Of a stretch of DNA of 64,000 bases, positions 25,220 to 37,011 are shown piece by piece. The DNA is from Cytidiella melzeri (lineage: Eukaryota; Basidiomycota; Agaricomycetes; Polyporales; Irpicaceae), in NCBI GenBank assembly GCA_022592445.1, contig JABYQR010000109.1, positions 56,497 to 120,496 of the forward strand, in the 5' to 3' direction. The notes under the pieces were generated by a model. It did no database searches and was not told where the DNA came from. It worked only from the letters and a program-made list of their open reading frames with translations. Position numbers and translations under genes: made by a program. Numbering within the stretch: position 1 is the first letter of the stretch; each line of letters opens with the position of its first letter.

Positions 25220-28200
25220 TCAGACAGTAGACTTGCTCTTGAACAACCTCAGATGCATCGCAATGAGCACAACCGGCAACACGCTAACGAGCTCTCCAAG
25301 CCCCGCATACGCCGGAGCAATCCTCGCATCCACGAAGGCGCCAGCAGCAAAGAGGATCGCCACCAGGTTGTACACGAATGCCCAGAGAAAGTTGGTGAGA
25401 ATACGACGATGAACTGCTTCACTCAGCTCAATCAACGAGCGAATCCCCTCAAGAGAAGGACGGATGAGAACTGCATCGGAAGCAGCAGACGCAGCGGCGG
25501 CTGCGCCTGCACCGGAGGCCTCAGAGGACATATGGATGCCTATATCTGCTTGTGCCAAAGCCACCGAGTCGTTCGTACCATCCCCACAGAACATGACCGT
25601 GCCTCCTTGAGCTTGAAGCTCGCTGATGAACGCTGCTTTATCGGAAGGTAGGCAGCTTGCGCGGTAGCATTCCGGAGGGACGTCCAATTCCGATGCCACA
25701 CATTGAACTGCCCGCTCATGATCCCCGCTAAGGATCGCCACCTGGATATTCCGGTCACGTAGGAACGCGACGAGTGCCTTGGCTTCGGGGCGGAGAGTAT
25801 CGGTGAGAGAGAAGACGGCAATCAGAGTGTTATTGAAGGTGACGCAGAACGCAGTGTGCCCTGCAGCGAGCACCGCTCCTACAGCCGTGTTCGTACCGAG
25901 ATGGAGCCACTCCGCGTTTCCTCCTTGGAGAAGTTGACCGTCCAACTTTCCTTGCATACCCTTCCCTGTGACTTCTTCGACTTCTTGCAGAGCAGAGCAC
26001 GGTGTTGCTGCAGTCAGGTACGCGGAAAGAGCCCGAGCCACTGGATGCTTGCTAGCAGATGACAAAGCTGCGATGACCGATTCCGTGTTGACATACGCCC
26101 CAGCAACTTGCACCGTTTCTTGGAACACTTGAGCCTTCACCACCTGCAGCTGGCCCATAGTCAATGTTCCCGTCTTGTCAAAGACCACATGAGCAGTCTT
26201 TCTAGCAGACTCGATCGTGGCAGCCTCTCGAAACACGATTCCGAGTTTAGCTGCAACACCGGAAGCCACTAGCACCACCATAGGAACCGCCAGGCCGATG
26301 GCACACGGACATGAGATGGCAAGCACCGCAACCGCGTATGTCAACGCCCGCACCGCAGCGTCACCACCTTTCTGATGTCTGACGTGTATACCGACGACGA
26401 GCCATACAATGAAGGTGACGACAGCGAGAGCTAGGACAACGGGGACGAACCAGGTGCAAACGCGATCAACGATGCTCTGGATACGTGCACGAGAGAAACG
26501 TGCCTCGTCAACCATGTTGGCAATGTCACTGATGGTGTTCTCCCCAGGAAGACGGGCGACCTTGACGAGCAGAGCACCAGGGCCGTTCGTGGTACCTGCG
26601 AGCACCTCGCTGCCTACAGACTTGAGTAAGGGAAGAGACTCTCCTGTCATTGTAGACTCGTCCACGGTGCTCGTCCCAGCGACGACGACACCGTCTGTGA
26701 TAATGCTCGAGTTGGAATGTACGCGGAATATATCCTCGTATTGAAGCAGCCTTGCGTCGATGACAACTTCTTCCTCGCGGCCGTCGGGCCTTGTTGTAAC
26801 GAGTGTAGCGGACTGTTGCTGAAGCGAGCGAAGAGATATTGCAGCAACGGCACGTTGACGAGCGAACGCACTCGCCAGTTGTCCAAACATGATGAGGGTA
26901 ACGAGCAAAGTACTCGTTTCGAAGAAAGAACCCCCATCTAGCGGACGCCCGATCATCTGGTATGCGAACGCCACAACGGAGTAGATATATGCGGTTGTGG
27001 TACTCAAGACGATCAACAGATCCGTCTCGATGAGTCTAGAAAGTAAGCTCTTGAGTGCTGCGACGTAAAACGGTCCTGCGATTGCGAACTGCACGGCCGT
27101 GGCCAGAGTCAGCGAAGATATGCCGTACGCGCGAGGATGAGACGGAAGAGGTGCCCAGGCCATGACAAGAACCGGAACTGTCAGCAGCAAGGACACAACC
27201 GTACGCAGGAGAAGCATCTTGATATGCATCGCACCAGCAGCCAGCGCGGGGTCTTCTGGGACTGGAGCAAGCGTAGGAGAAAACGCCGCGTAGCAATCGA
27301 ATATATCACGAGCGCCGATAACGCGTGGGCTGTATACAACGCGAACCTGACCTTTGGCGACCTTCGTGATCTGCTGCACGCCGTCAGGCATGGTTGCAAG
27401 TAACAGTTTCTCGCGCAGCGGAGTGTGGATATCAATCATACGAGCGGTAGACGTAGCAGCAATCTGCTCCAGCGCAAATCCAGTACGCTTCTGAAGGGCC
27501 TGGATCAGAGCAGGAAGATCTTGTGCGTCGCATGTATAGTCAAATTCTGCCCTGGAGAGGACAAGACTGGTCTTGACATTGATGATGGCCGACTGTGATC
27601 GAAGAGCTCGGACGAGCTTGTTCTCGCAGCCGGTGCACGTCATGCCTTTCACTGCGAGCACTGCGCGATTATGGGAAAGATTCTTCTCGAGCGTGATAGC
27701 GTCCTTCTCCAGGTCAGCATCGCTGTCGGCATATCCCGCGCAACATGACTTGCCCGCACAAGAGTCCAAGGAGACCCTAGATTGGCGACGCACGGAGCGA
27801 AGGCTGCCCGATTCGACCTTACAACATGCGCCCGTTGAACAGCATGAGTCGATAGATTTACGGGAAGTACCACTACCGCCACAACAGGAGTCAAAGGATG
27901 GACGGCCTCGATGAGTCTTGCGAAGACTGGGGAGTGACGGCGCGTTACCCGATTTGAGGATTGGTGGACGAGTGGAACAACAGGACTGCAGGCCCTTGGC
28001 AAGCATTGCTCTGCAGATACAGCCGAAGGCGGCAAGCGTATCCTTCTGGCGATTTCGCGCTTCAGAAACGTGCTGGCCACAAGCCTTGCTCGGCAAATCT
28101 GTCTTCGCAAGCTTCCGCTTACGGAGTCCACAAGAGTGGCGCTCGTCATTCAACGAGGCAGCAGGGATTATCTCGGGGCTGACGCAGGGCTCTGCCTTGA

Positions 28201-28606
28201 TGATAACGTTATCACGGAGAGACTTGACGTCGGTGACTGTAAAGTAACAACATGTGAGCCAAAGCCGGCAAAGCAATGAGAGTTGGCCAACCTTCATCAC
28301 ACTTGCAGGTCTCCTCAGAGGAGACAGAGCCCTCCTTCGAGTGAATATGGGCATCGTCTTCAGCACAAATGGCTCTGGCAAGCTCATCGAGGCAATTGTC
28401 TGAAATAGCAGTCGCTCGTGTGAGGAGAGGAGAACATAGAATGCACAACAAGACTGCCACTCACCGTCGCAACCACATCCTGAATCTGAGCAGCAGCTCT
28501 CTGCAGGTATGTCCTCTACTGATTTGGGCTTATCGGAACCCACTAGAATGTGCTGAGCATCGGCTACCGTTTTACCACCAGAGCCACCACAGCAAGAAGG
28601 AGACAT
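25220..28606 (-). CDS. P1B-type heavy-metal ATPase, PCA1/CrpA-like (Cu/Cd export)
   Basis: Exons 28606-28465, 28399-28292 and 28236-25220 give 1,088 residues. The first approximately 270 residues carry many Cys pairs (SCCGGSGG, SCCSDSGCGC, SCCSTG, KSCCAG), a metallothionein-like zone. One HMA domain with GMTCTGC follows, then a second ferredoxin-like unit lacking CxxC. The core shows TGES (actuator), SCPCAIGLAVP with the CPC metal site in the membrane, DKTGTLT (phosphorylated Asp), SSASKHPVARAL (the HP nucleotide site) and GDGTNDSVAL. Family knowledge: CPC-type pumps move Cu+ or Cd2+ out of the cytosol. The CPCAIGLAVPMV form with a Cys-rich head matches yeast Pca1 and Aspergillus CrpA better than Golgi Ccc2. 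In Pca1 the Cys-rich head is a metal-sensing degron. All catalytic residues are present. Confidence 0.9.
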   Translation of the reverse strand: MSPSCCGGSGGKTVADAQHILVGSDKPKSVEDIPAESCCSDSGCGCDGEWQSCCAFYVLLSSHERLLFQTIASMSLPEPFVLKTMPIFTRRRALSPLRRPASVMKVGQLSLLCRLWLTCCYFTVTDVKSLRDNVIIKAEPCVSPEIIPAASLNDERHSCGLRKRKLAKTDLPSKACGQHVSEARNRQKDTLAAFGCICRAMLAKGLQSCCSTRPPILKSGNAPSLPSLRKTHRGRPSFDSCCGGSGTSRKSIDSCCSTGACCKVESGSLRSVRRQSRVSLDSCAGKSCCAGYADSDADLEKDAITLEKNLSHNRAVLAVKGMTCTGCENKLVRALRSQSAIINVKTSLVLSRAEFDYTCDAQDLPALIQALQKRTGFALEQIAATSTARMIDIHTPLREKLLLATMPDGVQQITKVAKGQVRVVYSPRVIGARDIFDCYAAFSPTLAPVPEDPALAAGAMHIKMLLLRTVVSLLLTVPVLVMAWAPLPSHPRAYGISSLTLATAVQFAIAGPFYVAALKSLLSRLIETDLLIVLSTTTAYIYSVVAFAYQMIGRPLDGGSFFETSTLLVTLIMFGQLASAFARQRAVAAISLRSLQQQSATLVTTRPDGREEEVVIDARLLQYEDIFRVHSNSSIITDGVVVAGTSTVDESTMTGESLPLLKSVGSEVLAGTTNGPGALLVKVARLPGENTISDIANMVDEARFSRARIQSIVDRVCTWFVPVVLALAVVTFIVWLVVGIHVRHQKGGDAAVRALTYAVAVLAISCPCAIGLAVPMVVLVASGVAAKLGIVFREAATIESARKTAHVVFDKTGTLTMGQLQVVKAQVFQETVQVAGAYVNTESVIAALSSASKHPVARALSAYLTAATPCSALQEVEEVTGKGMQGKLDGQLLQGGNAEWLHLGTNTAVGAVLAAGHTAFCVTFNNTLIAVFSLTDTLRPEAKALVAFLRDRNIQVAILSGDHERAVQCVASELDVPPECYRASCLPSDKAAFISELQAQGGTVMFCGDGTNDSVALAQADIGIHMSSEASGAGAAAAASAASDAVLIRPSLEGIRSLIELSEAVHRRILTNFLWAFVYNLVAILFAAGAFVDARIAPAYAGLGELVSVLPVVLIAMHLRLFKSKSTV

Positions 28607-29358
28607 GATGGACGGAGTGAGAGAGGAGAAGCGAATGGTACAACGCGCAGTTCGCTCCCACAGCTATAAGTGAGGTACCCCGCCGGAATCGATACACTCA
28701 AGGTTTGGGGAAGGCGATGACACGCCGCAAGCGCGTTTGTGCCAAACAGACTTGCACCGGCTCGATTTCCATGCCCGTGTAATCTCCACTGATTCTACCG
28801 AGAATTCGACCATGCTTTTGTAGGCTTGATACTGCCATTACAGCACTTTTGTTTGGGGGTCTATCACCTCGCTGTTCGACGGATGAAGTCGGAAAGAACC
28901 GGGATCGGCTGTAGCTTGAGCCGCTGCGCCTATAGCTACAGGGGGTGAATATGGTCACTATTAGGCGTGAGGGATGGACACCGACCTGAAGGAGGCTTGA
29001 GAGGAGGTTTAGAGCGACGAGAAAGGAAGGTGTGAAGGAACAGCCAGTTGGACGAAATGCAAGGATCGGTGCGGTACTCGAACGCCACAAGGTGACTGGT
29101 GCGGTACTCAAGCCATCGCAATTTACTGAGCTTGTCATGGTGTTACTGGGAGCCTAAGGAGGCGGATTTGACTTCGCAGTTATAACGCTTTAAAGTCGCA
29201 ATGCATGATGAGGTGATTCACGTTGAGTAGAGCAATGAGCGTTGCGCACGAAGCCAATTCCAGCAGTTGAAGTAGGACGTATGGACATTATACCACGAAC
29301 TCGTAATATACATGATGAATTCAGTGAAAGTTATAATACATGATACATGTCGTGGCTG
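28607..29358. other. Intergenic region upstream of the metal ATPase
   Basis: It contains the ATPase promoter. A 146-codon open frame on the minus strand (28698-29138) is Ser/Arg-rich with no motif, and I do not call it a gene. A short near-direct repeat, GGTGCGGTACTC, occurs at about 29070 and 29098. Confidence 0.4.
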
Positions 29359-32300
29359 TCAGAATTTCCCTGTGCTTAACGGTAAATGTGCATGTGAAAA
29401 GTCCACGACGGTGAGTCGACCATGTTTACCGTACAAGACAAGCCTTTTCCCATGCCAATAACCCCGCCCCCCTTTTCCGACTTTGTTAGCAGCGGGAAGC
29501 CACAGAATCCGTCTACCGAGGTGATCCAAGACCCAGTTGAAGTCATCGTCAAACTCGCAGCGGATCCCTTCCATCGGAATAAAGTAATGTCTCAGGCTGC
29601 CTTCGCGGTCTTCAACAAACTTTAGATTCACAGGTGCATCGGCAACTGCAGCAGTCTTCCATGAAGCGAGGAATACTTTGCGCGAGTCAAATTTGACAGC
29701 AAGTTCAATGGTACCGACGTTTTCCGGCGAGTCCTTGTGGCTGATATTGACGACTTGATCACCTTCTCTGGGTATCAGTCCCTGTGCGGTCAAGGTAACG
29801 CGCGCGTCGCTGACGCTTGTGTCGATAGTCCAGCAAGAAAATCGAAGTTGCGTAGGGTCCTCTTCATGCACTGCGCAACAAAAGAACCAGAGCTCGTGGT
29901 GTGTACAAGGGAAAGCGGTAAACAGCGAGAGGTTTGACAGGGTCCAATCGCCAACAATGGTCTGCTGTACAAGTGGTTCGTCTCGGTGTCTATCCCAGAC
30001 AATCGCAGCACCCCGATCATCCACAGAGATGACGTGCAGATTGCTCGAAAAGAACGCATTGCGAATTGGAGATGAGTGTCCGCGAAGGACGCGGAGGAGT
30101 GCGCCGCTGCCTATATCCCATACTCTGGCCGTTCGATCAACCGAGCCAGAGACCATCAGCTGACCGTCATTGGACAACGTTGTGCAAGTGATGCGGCCAG
30201 AGTGATGATTGTCCGCGTACTAGCTGCTGTCCTCCTTGATGTTCAGCTGCCAGCTACGAACAACATCGCCTTCTGGGAAAGCGATAAATCGGCTGTCCGG
30301 CGAAATCGAGCCCTTATAGGCATAGTCGAAGTGCCCATCCAACGCTACCACACGATCGGTGGAATTGCCTTCATAGAAAACGTGCATGACACATCCTCCT
30401 CCGAAGGCCAGGATGCTGGGTTGTATTGTAGCCGAGAACTGCAGCAACTCTATCCTCCTGTCGAGGTGACTGTGATAAAGGGGATTTCCTGTGTCTGCTT
30501 CGTAAACGACAAGTAATCCGTTTTCTGACCCCGAAGCGACCAACTTTCCATCGCAGGAGGAAGACACTGCCGTAACCTTGCCACAGTCGGAAAGAGGAGG
30601 GCTGAGTGTTCTGGATAGGCGGGGAGGGTCCATTTCCCACATCTCGATACAGCCAGACTGACAGCCAATTAGGTAGATCTTCTGGCCAGTGCGTCTAAGC
30701 CAGCAAAAGATCCCAACCCTGAATGCACCCTCAACGGCGAATGTCTGCTGGCAGCTCCGAGTGTCAAGGGAAAACAGAGATACATTGCCTTCCCAACAGC
30801 CTGAGGCCAGAAGATAGCCAAGGTTGGGATCGGGGTTAAATGCGAGGCGGTATAACTCTTCGTTTTCGTCCACATTAGCATCCAGCTCCGCGAAAATGGC
30901 ACCTGTCTTGGTGTCAAACACTGTGATCTTGCTGTCGAGCGTCACGGCAAGTTTGGAATCGTCACAGGAGAACGCAACAGAAAGGGCCCACGCGGTGCCA
31001 TTGGCATACAGTGCAGCTAATAGCTCACCCGTGGCAGCGAGCAGCAACTGACAGGGCCCACAACCACCAACTGCGAGCATAGCGCCATTGTGAGAGTAAG
31101 CCAACGACAAAGGTGGGTCTGGCATTGTCATAGCTATAACGGGTCTGTCCCTGTACAATTGACCGCCTATCGGAATTTGAGGCTCCTCTGCTAGATCATT
31201 TAGGTGAAGACGTTTGTGCAGTGATGCTGCAGGAGAGAACGGTAGTGCAGAGTGGTAGATGTGAGCCACAGATGCAGCAACCCCGTCGAAGGCAGGTAGG
31301 ACAACTTTATCACCATCCGTGGCCAGCGCAAGGAGAGAACTGTACTGCTCATCATACTGTAATGAACACACCATCAGCTTGCGGTCTTTCAATGAACATG
31401 TAGGCCATACCAAGCTAAGAAACTCTCGTAAGTTACTCAGCGAGCGTTCGGCGCATCCTAACTGATCGAGCAAACTGAGAACCTCGATCCAGTGCAGCTG
31501 GTGCGTTGTGAGGAAGTGACGAAGGAGCGGTTCGAGCTCAGCATTCTCCAAGTCGCGCACCGCATTGGAAAGCAGGTGGTCGGACCAGAAGCGACAGCTG
31601 TACCCTAGGCCTTTGCCAATGTGCTTCTTAATTAGGTCGGCGGCACCAGGCGAATCATTCATAGAGTACTTCGGTAGGCCACAGATATTCTTCCGGAGTC
31701 GATGGTTCATGAGTGTGAGACACCATTTCGCGGCTTCGAGCTGATAGGTTTCGCGGTCGATATAAAATCGCGTATCTGTGCATCGAGTTTTGTCGGTTAA
31801 AAAGTCGACAAAGGATTTATTGCGAAATTGAATGGGCATGGAATCCTGGACAAGCAGCATGGGGTAAAGTGGCCCAATGGCACTGTGAATCTGGAGCTCA
31901 TCGATACCCAAGATTTCTGCGACTGTATCAGGACAGACGGAATCACGTGCGACAACCAGGAAACCAAGGACAGAGCGGAGGTTGTACAAGTCGTCCTCGC
32001 GGAATGGAGCGACTGCGTTCTTAAGAATCCAGAGATAGAGTTTGTCTAGATTAGCGTAATGATGGTCTGAAGGACGTGTTTGCTCGACTTGGAGGTCATC
32101 AGCTTGGCTGACTAGTTTCCATTGCTCGATTGGAACGGCCAATGGGTAAAGGCTAATGAAGTTGAGTATGGTGGCACCAAAGACAAATAGCCCTGCGGCT
32201 TGGTGTGCCAGAGTATTGACCTGCTCCTGCTCGAACCAGTCTTCGGGCGTTAAACCACGGAACTCTCCAATATTCTTGAGCCCGTCTTGTAGGAACAGCG

Positions 32301-33767
32301 CGATGTCCTCCTTCACTCGAACGGGATCCTCTTCGTGAAGCGACAGTATTCTGGTACACGACCGCAGTTGTCCAAGAGAAAACCCAGAGGAAATATGTGG
32401 TTCTGCAAGACTGGTGATGAAGAACTTGACGGAGGGAATGCGAACGATGTACTCGTTAAGCAAGGAAAGCAAGGTGGATACAGATGCTGTATTTGTGCAT
32501 TCATCGATAGCATCGATGACAATGACCGTGGACATCTTTGATTCCTCCGCTGGCGCGATAATGAGGTCCTCGAACTGATACTTTGATAGAATATCAGAGA
32601 TATCCCGCCTTCCCCGCAACGGTCGTAGAAGTGCCTTCCTGAACGTCGGCGAGAGAGGATTAAACGCGGTCGCGAGTTGATAGGCAATTGTTTGGAATAT
32701 TATGGTCAAATCCTGCGCGGCTTCGAAACCTCGGGAGCAGAAGAATCTCGCCCCAAGCTGGTCCTTCGACTTTAGCCGTTCCGAGAAAGTCAGCGCTATG
32801 GCTGACTTCCCGCGCCTGCGTGGCCGTTCAGCCAGCAGACCTGATCTGAGCTCGGATCCTCGGCCCAGGCCAACAGTTTCGTGAGTACCACCTCGCGCGT
32901 GCCCGCAAGGCAACCCTTTCTATCTGGATTTCCATCTCGCACCGCCCAAACTAGATTCTCGAGAATATTCTGCTCATCTGCACAAGTCTAACATTAGTAG
33001 AGACAGGTCATTCGCAGGGAGAGCACATACACTCTGTCTGTATATAGCAATTCCACCAATTCATGACAAGATGTGAGTATCATATATTGGTACACAGAAC
33101 ATGTAAGTCACGTACAGGAATGAGGCCGTCCATGTTTTCGCCAGTCAGCCGCTGGGTAATGTATCAGTGGGTCACAGCAGCGCAAAAGCAGAGAGACTGT
33201 ACCTGATACTCGTCCAGCGTGTCTCGAACAGCGCTGACCCATCCTTGAATCGCAGCCGTGGCCGAAGATGCTTGGACAGCTCCCGAGTTCTTCTGCCGCG
33301 GCAATGCATCCAGCAGCACTTTTTCGCATTCCGTAACGCTGAGAATATAGGCAGCCATCCGGTGAGCGAAGCAGCGACTACTGAGAAAGTGTGCAAGGTA
33401 CCTGATTGGTTTGTATCGAATCCGTCTATCCATGGGACGATTCGGAAAGGCAATGCCAGTGAACGATCTCTCAATGCGTCCAAGTCGCTCCAAAAGTTGT
33501 CTCGCGTCGTGACTATCGTTCTGAATTCCAGCATCCTATTTGGTCGAAGATCAGTGTCGGATATGTGTGAGCAGCGAATAAATAACAATCACCCACCTCA
33601 ATTACCCCGACTGTAGCTCTAACAACAGACAAAAAAGCTGTCAGAGAAGGCAGCACCCAGGGTACCGACTCTCCCACATTCAACAGGGCTGTTGATTCCA
33701 CGGCTCCTGTCGCCTCGTCTGTGCCCGAGTTCGTCCACTTGTCCGAGTCCACACCGGGGGGTGTCAT
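29359..33767 (-). pseudogene. NLR-type STAND protein (helical N-terminus, NACHT, WD40 repeats), disrupted
   Basis: Read right to left, small exons at about 33767-33100 encode a helical N-terminal effector-like domain (VPWVLPSLTAFLSVVRATVG, then ERLGRIERSFTGIAFP, then TECEKVLLDALPRQKNSGAV). The long exon 32913-30220 holds the NACHT ATPase: Walker A WLNGHAGAGKS-like, and Walker B as VIVIDAIDECTN near 32520. Winged-helix regions and WD40-type repeats come next, ending with DRTARVWDI at about 30120. Two lesions are visible. In Walker A the run of G near 32809-32811 is one base short, so the segment reading WLNGHAGAG and the downstream frame are out of register. An in-frame TAG at 30220-30222 separates the last repeats (29359-30177, same frame) from the rest. 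Family knowledge: fungal NACHT-WD40 proteins govern self/non-self recognition and cell death. The exact start is unsure. Confidence 0.8.
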
Positions 33768-34203
33768 GACAGTGGGAGCAAGAGGAGCGAACGACACCTA
33801 CATTCGTCGTTTCCGGTCGGAATGCTACCCGTTTAGGGGTCCCAGGTTGTCAAATAATAACCTCGGTCATCGTCCCGTACACGATATCTTGAGCATCGCT
33901 TTGCGAGCCAAATCGGAGAAATAAGACAGAGTAGGAAGGCCTAAGTACGTGGATGTGTCAATAGACGGGCGCTCCTCCATCAAAAATCTCCCAATTCAAT
34001 CTGTGCGCGTTGATATTTGATACCTCCCCTGAGTCTAAGTTATAATTATCGGCATCAAGTCCCTGAACAGTATATGTAGTAGTCTAGTACGTCGTGAACA
34101 TCACTGCTCTACGATAGTACCAAAACTCCACTAAATATGATCGAGTCAGTTATAAAGTCCAAAAGTCCAAAACATCGACACCGTATTAAAGTAAGCAGGC
34201 TCT
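33768..34203. other. Intergenic region between NLR remnant and RTA1 copy A
   Basis: About 435 bp, AT-rich toward 34000-34200, with no coding sequence or repeat that I can support. It holds the promoter of the NLR gene and the 3' flank of the RTA1-like gene. Confidence 0.4.
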
Positions 34204-35666
34204 TTAGCTCGACTCGCGGTCATCCGATACAGCCATCTCGCTTGTGATGCCACTCCCCTTGCTGTCGGTGTATTTATCCTCCCCGGAGACATTTGATGAG
34301 CCGCCATCGGAGAGCAGAACACCTGGGTGGAAGAAGTTTAAGGTATACATCGCGAGAACAACCATGGCTCCGTCCAGTACGTCTGTCACCACTCGTCAAA
34401 AGCTTTAATTGAAAGAGACAGTGTGTGACATACTGAAGTAGACCTGAGTCGAAATAATCCGTCCGTTCCATCCGTCCGCAAGTTCAATCGTTCGGTAGAC
34501 ACCCCTATATCAGACACGACACAGTCAGTATATCAGTGGAGAAGACTAGGGTCAGTTTACGCACCGAATGAAGAGGAGTACAGAGCTGAAAGCCAAGCCA
34601 AATGCAGCCAACTTGAGCTTCAAGTTCCACTGACGGCCACGAACCAACGTTGAAGAGCTGCCGTCCGCGCTAGACGCTGCGAAACGCAACGGCCTACTGA
34701 TCCAAAAGCGAAGGAAGAACTCGGCCATGAGAGCTGAGAAGAAAACCAAGGACACTGTGAACTGTGGTGTCAGAGTGTAATAATCATACTCAGGTGAGAA
34801 GATGACATACCTAGCTGGAACACGATACCAGCCAGCATGACGTTCGAGCCCTTAGGTCATAGATAAGTGCATCTTCGCGCACCGATAACGAGAAAATGAC
34901 CTACCACATTCTGAGTCGACACTGAATCAGCAGATGAAGCAATCCCACCGCCAGCGGCTTGTATGACGAGGGCTATGATGTCCTAATGAAGTGCAGCATA
35001 TCAATGTTTGGGTCTTAAGCTCGTGCAAGTTTACTCACGCATGTAAGAAAAATTCTAGAGTCTGTAAACCGATTTTCAAGTCAATCCAATGGACTCCCGT
35101 CGTGCACCAGACTGAAGGAAATCAACTTACACCACCTGGGACTCAACCGGCTGTATTGCGCTCCAAGCATGCTACTCAACCGGGCAAAAATTATGAAATT
35201 GGCTGCGAGCAAAGGTGTGGGAGAGATGATGGTTGTCGTGATCCTTGACGCCGGATTAGCTACAGTGCTGAAGTTGGTATCCACGGGCTGACGTACTGCA
35301 TCAAGAACGCGTTGTTGTTCAATACATTTCGGCTTGACCAATATCTCGCGACCCAACCGATGGTTTCACCAATACCTGCAAGTACTGCGGTTGGGAGGAG
35401 CCACCAGATCCTGAACCGTATAGCCTGCCCAAGATGTAGAGCTATGACAAGAAATGTGAAGTCTACAGTAGTATTGAGTGGCCAGACGAGCAAACTACCT
35501 GTCGATATCGCAAAGAGCACTAGGAAGATGAGTGTGACGCTCTGCGTGGGGGTGTAGTTGTACGGTGAGGTGAGATCATCGTCGCTGTTCACTGTGGAGG
35601 GTCAGTAAAGAAAAGCCTCCGCAAACAGAGAAATAGTGGCGTACAAGTTGCGTTCGACGCAGACAT
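34204..35666 (-). CDS. RTA1-like seven-helix membrane protein, copy A
   Basis: Starts at ATG 35664-35666 with a first exon encoding MSASNAT; an intron follows and the second exon opens with NSDDDLTSPYNYTPTQ. Hydrophobic helices follow, with family landmarks AGIGETIGWVARYWSS (RTA1 proteins have E-x-x-G-Y/W-x-x-R here), TTIISPTPLLAANFIIFARL, QYSRLSPRW, DIIALVIQAAGGGIASSADS and FHPGVLL before a Ser/Asp-rich tail ending DDRESS. Family knowledge: the fungus-specific RTA1 / lipid-translocating exporter group (Rta1, Rsb1, Pug1) gives resistance to 7-aminocholesterol and long-chain bases, or moves sterol- and haem-like compounds. Length and topology fit. It is the sister of the copy at 38815-40236; the DNA around 35217-35250 is almost identical to 39780-39813. 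Confidence 0.85.
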
Positions 35667-37011
35667 GTCGAGAGAAAAGCTGGAGGAGATGCAAGCACGT
35701 ATTAGGAAGTTAAGAGGATACTATGGCATCTCTTGCCTTGACTCGCCTCCTTTTCTAGTCCGGCGCCTGGTTGGGGTTATTTGCGATACTCGTCGGAGTA
35801 CCAAGCGTGCAGTAGAGGCGCAGCTCTTCATACAGCCTCGGATATGACATCTCTAGACTGTGTGATTGCCTCGTTATGTCTTTACTGGGCGCTACCGACT
35901 GGGATGCGGTGCGCCGTACTGCGGGATAATCACTGCATACCAGAATACAGCACTGCCCCTGAGCTTCGAATGTTCTGCTACAAAGTTGTTGACATTAACC
36001 GACGTCCATGGTAACGTACCTTGTTGAAATAAACCCGCAGCTATCTCGATGACATCAAACACAGCATCCCCAACGAGTTCTCAACCTGTGCTTATGTTAG
36101 TGAGCAACATTGTACATATACTAAAGTAAATCTGACTGCAGTTACCTAGTTATCAAACTTGTCCTCCAGAATCACATCTCATGTGCCTTGAAAATTGGGC
36201 AGTTCGTCCAGTGCAAGACTCAAAAGTACTACGGACAATAATCAATTCGACTGGTACACGGGCCACTCGACTCGTCATCAAATCTCACCGTAAATCTCTT
36301 GTGCCCGTGCGCAGCTATTATATGCTAGCTAGCCGCTTTACTCAGGGCTGTGAGCCACCAGAGCCGCGCTATAATCAGATGGGCTGCGCAGGAATCTGGA
36401 CCGTTTATTTGCACGATTAAGAGTTTCGTAATCGCTTTTGAGCGATGCGTTCGGTTATTGATATACTCCAGCCTGACAGTTTCGGCGCGATACTGGTGTG
36501 TATCTATTAAGCCAGTAGTAGGCGATGGCGGGGTGTCACGGATGTGTTAATCGTAGTACCCTTGGCCGCAGTCAACACCCCTGACATTCGGCTAGGTGTT
36601 GCCGACGTGGGACTTGAATGTCGGTGTGGTAAGAAGTTTATACATAGGAGAATTCTGTCAATTGTTGGACCCACGTTGGAAAGATTCGCGATGCGTACAT
36701 ACATCTAGATGTATGTTTCGCTGGATGAGCTTGGAATATGCGTAGACCTGAGTCTCAACTTCAGCCACCTCTGTCAATGGGCATATCGTCTGAGGGAGGA
36801 CAATGGTAAGAATACTCACGCAAGTTATGTAACATCCTACTCGCCTCTCGATGTCACGAACGAAGCTCGAACCTGCGACTTGACATAAATGCATAGTGCA
36901 TCAAGATTCGGCGCCTTTTCATTTCTGAATGACGTGCCGACTCGGCCCGAAGAAGTTGTCGAAACTTTTGAACTCGTCCACTTCGACGTGGTTTGCTCAG
37001 CTACAACCACC
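35667..37011. other. Intergenic region upstream of RTA1 copy A and the SAICAR synthetase gene
   Basis: About 1.3 kb forming the divergent upstream regions of RTA1 copy A (-) and ADE1 (+). The open frames present are all below 80 codons, in scattered frames and without motifs. Confidence 0.4.
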
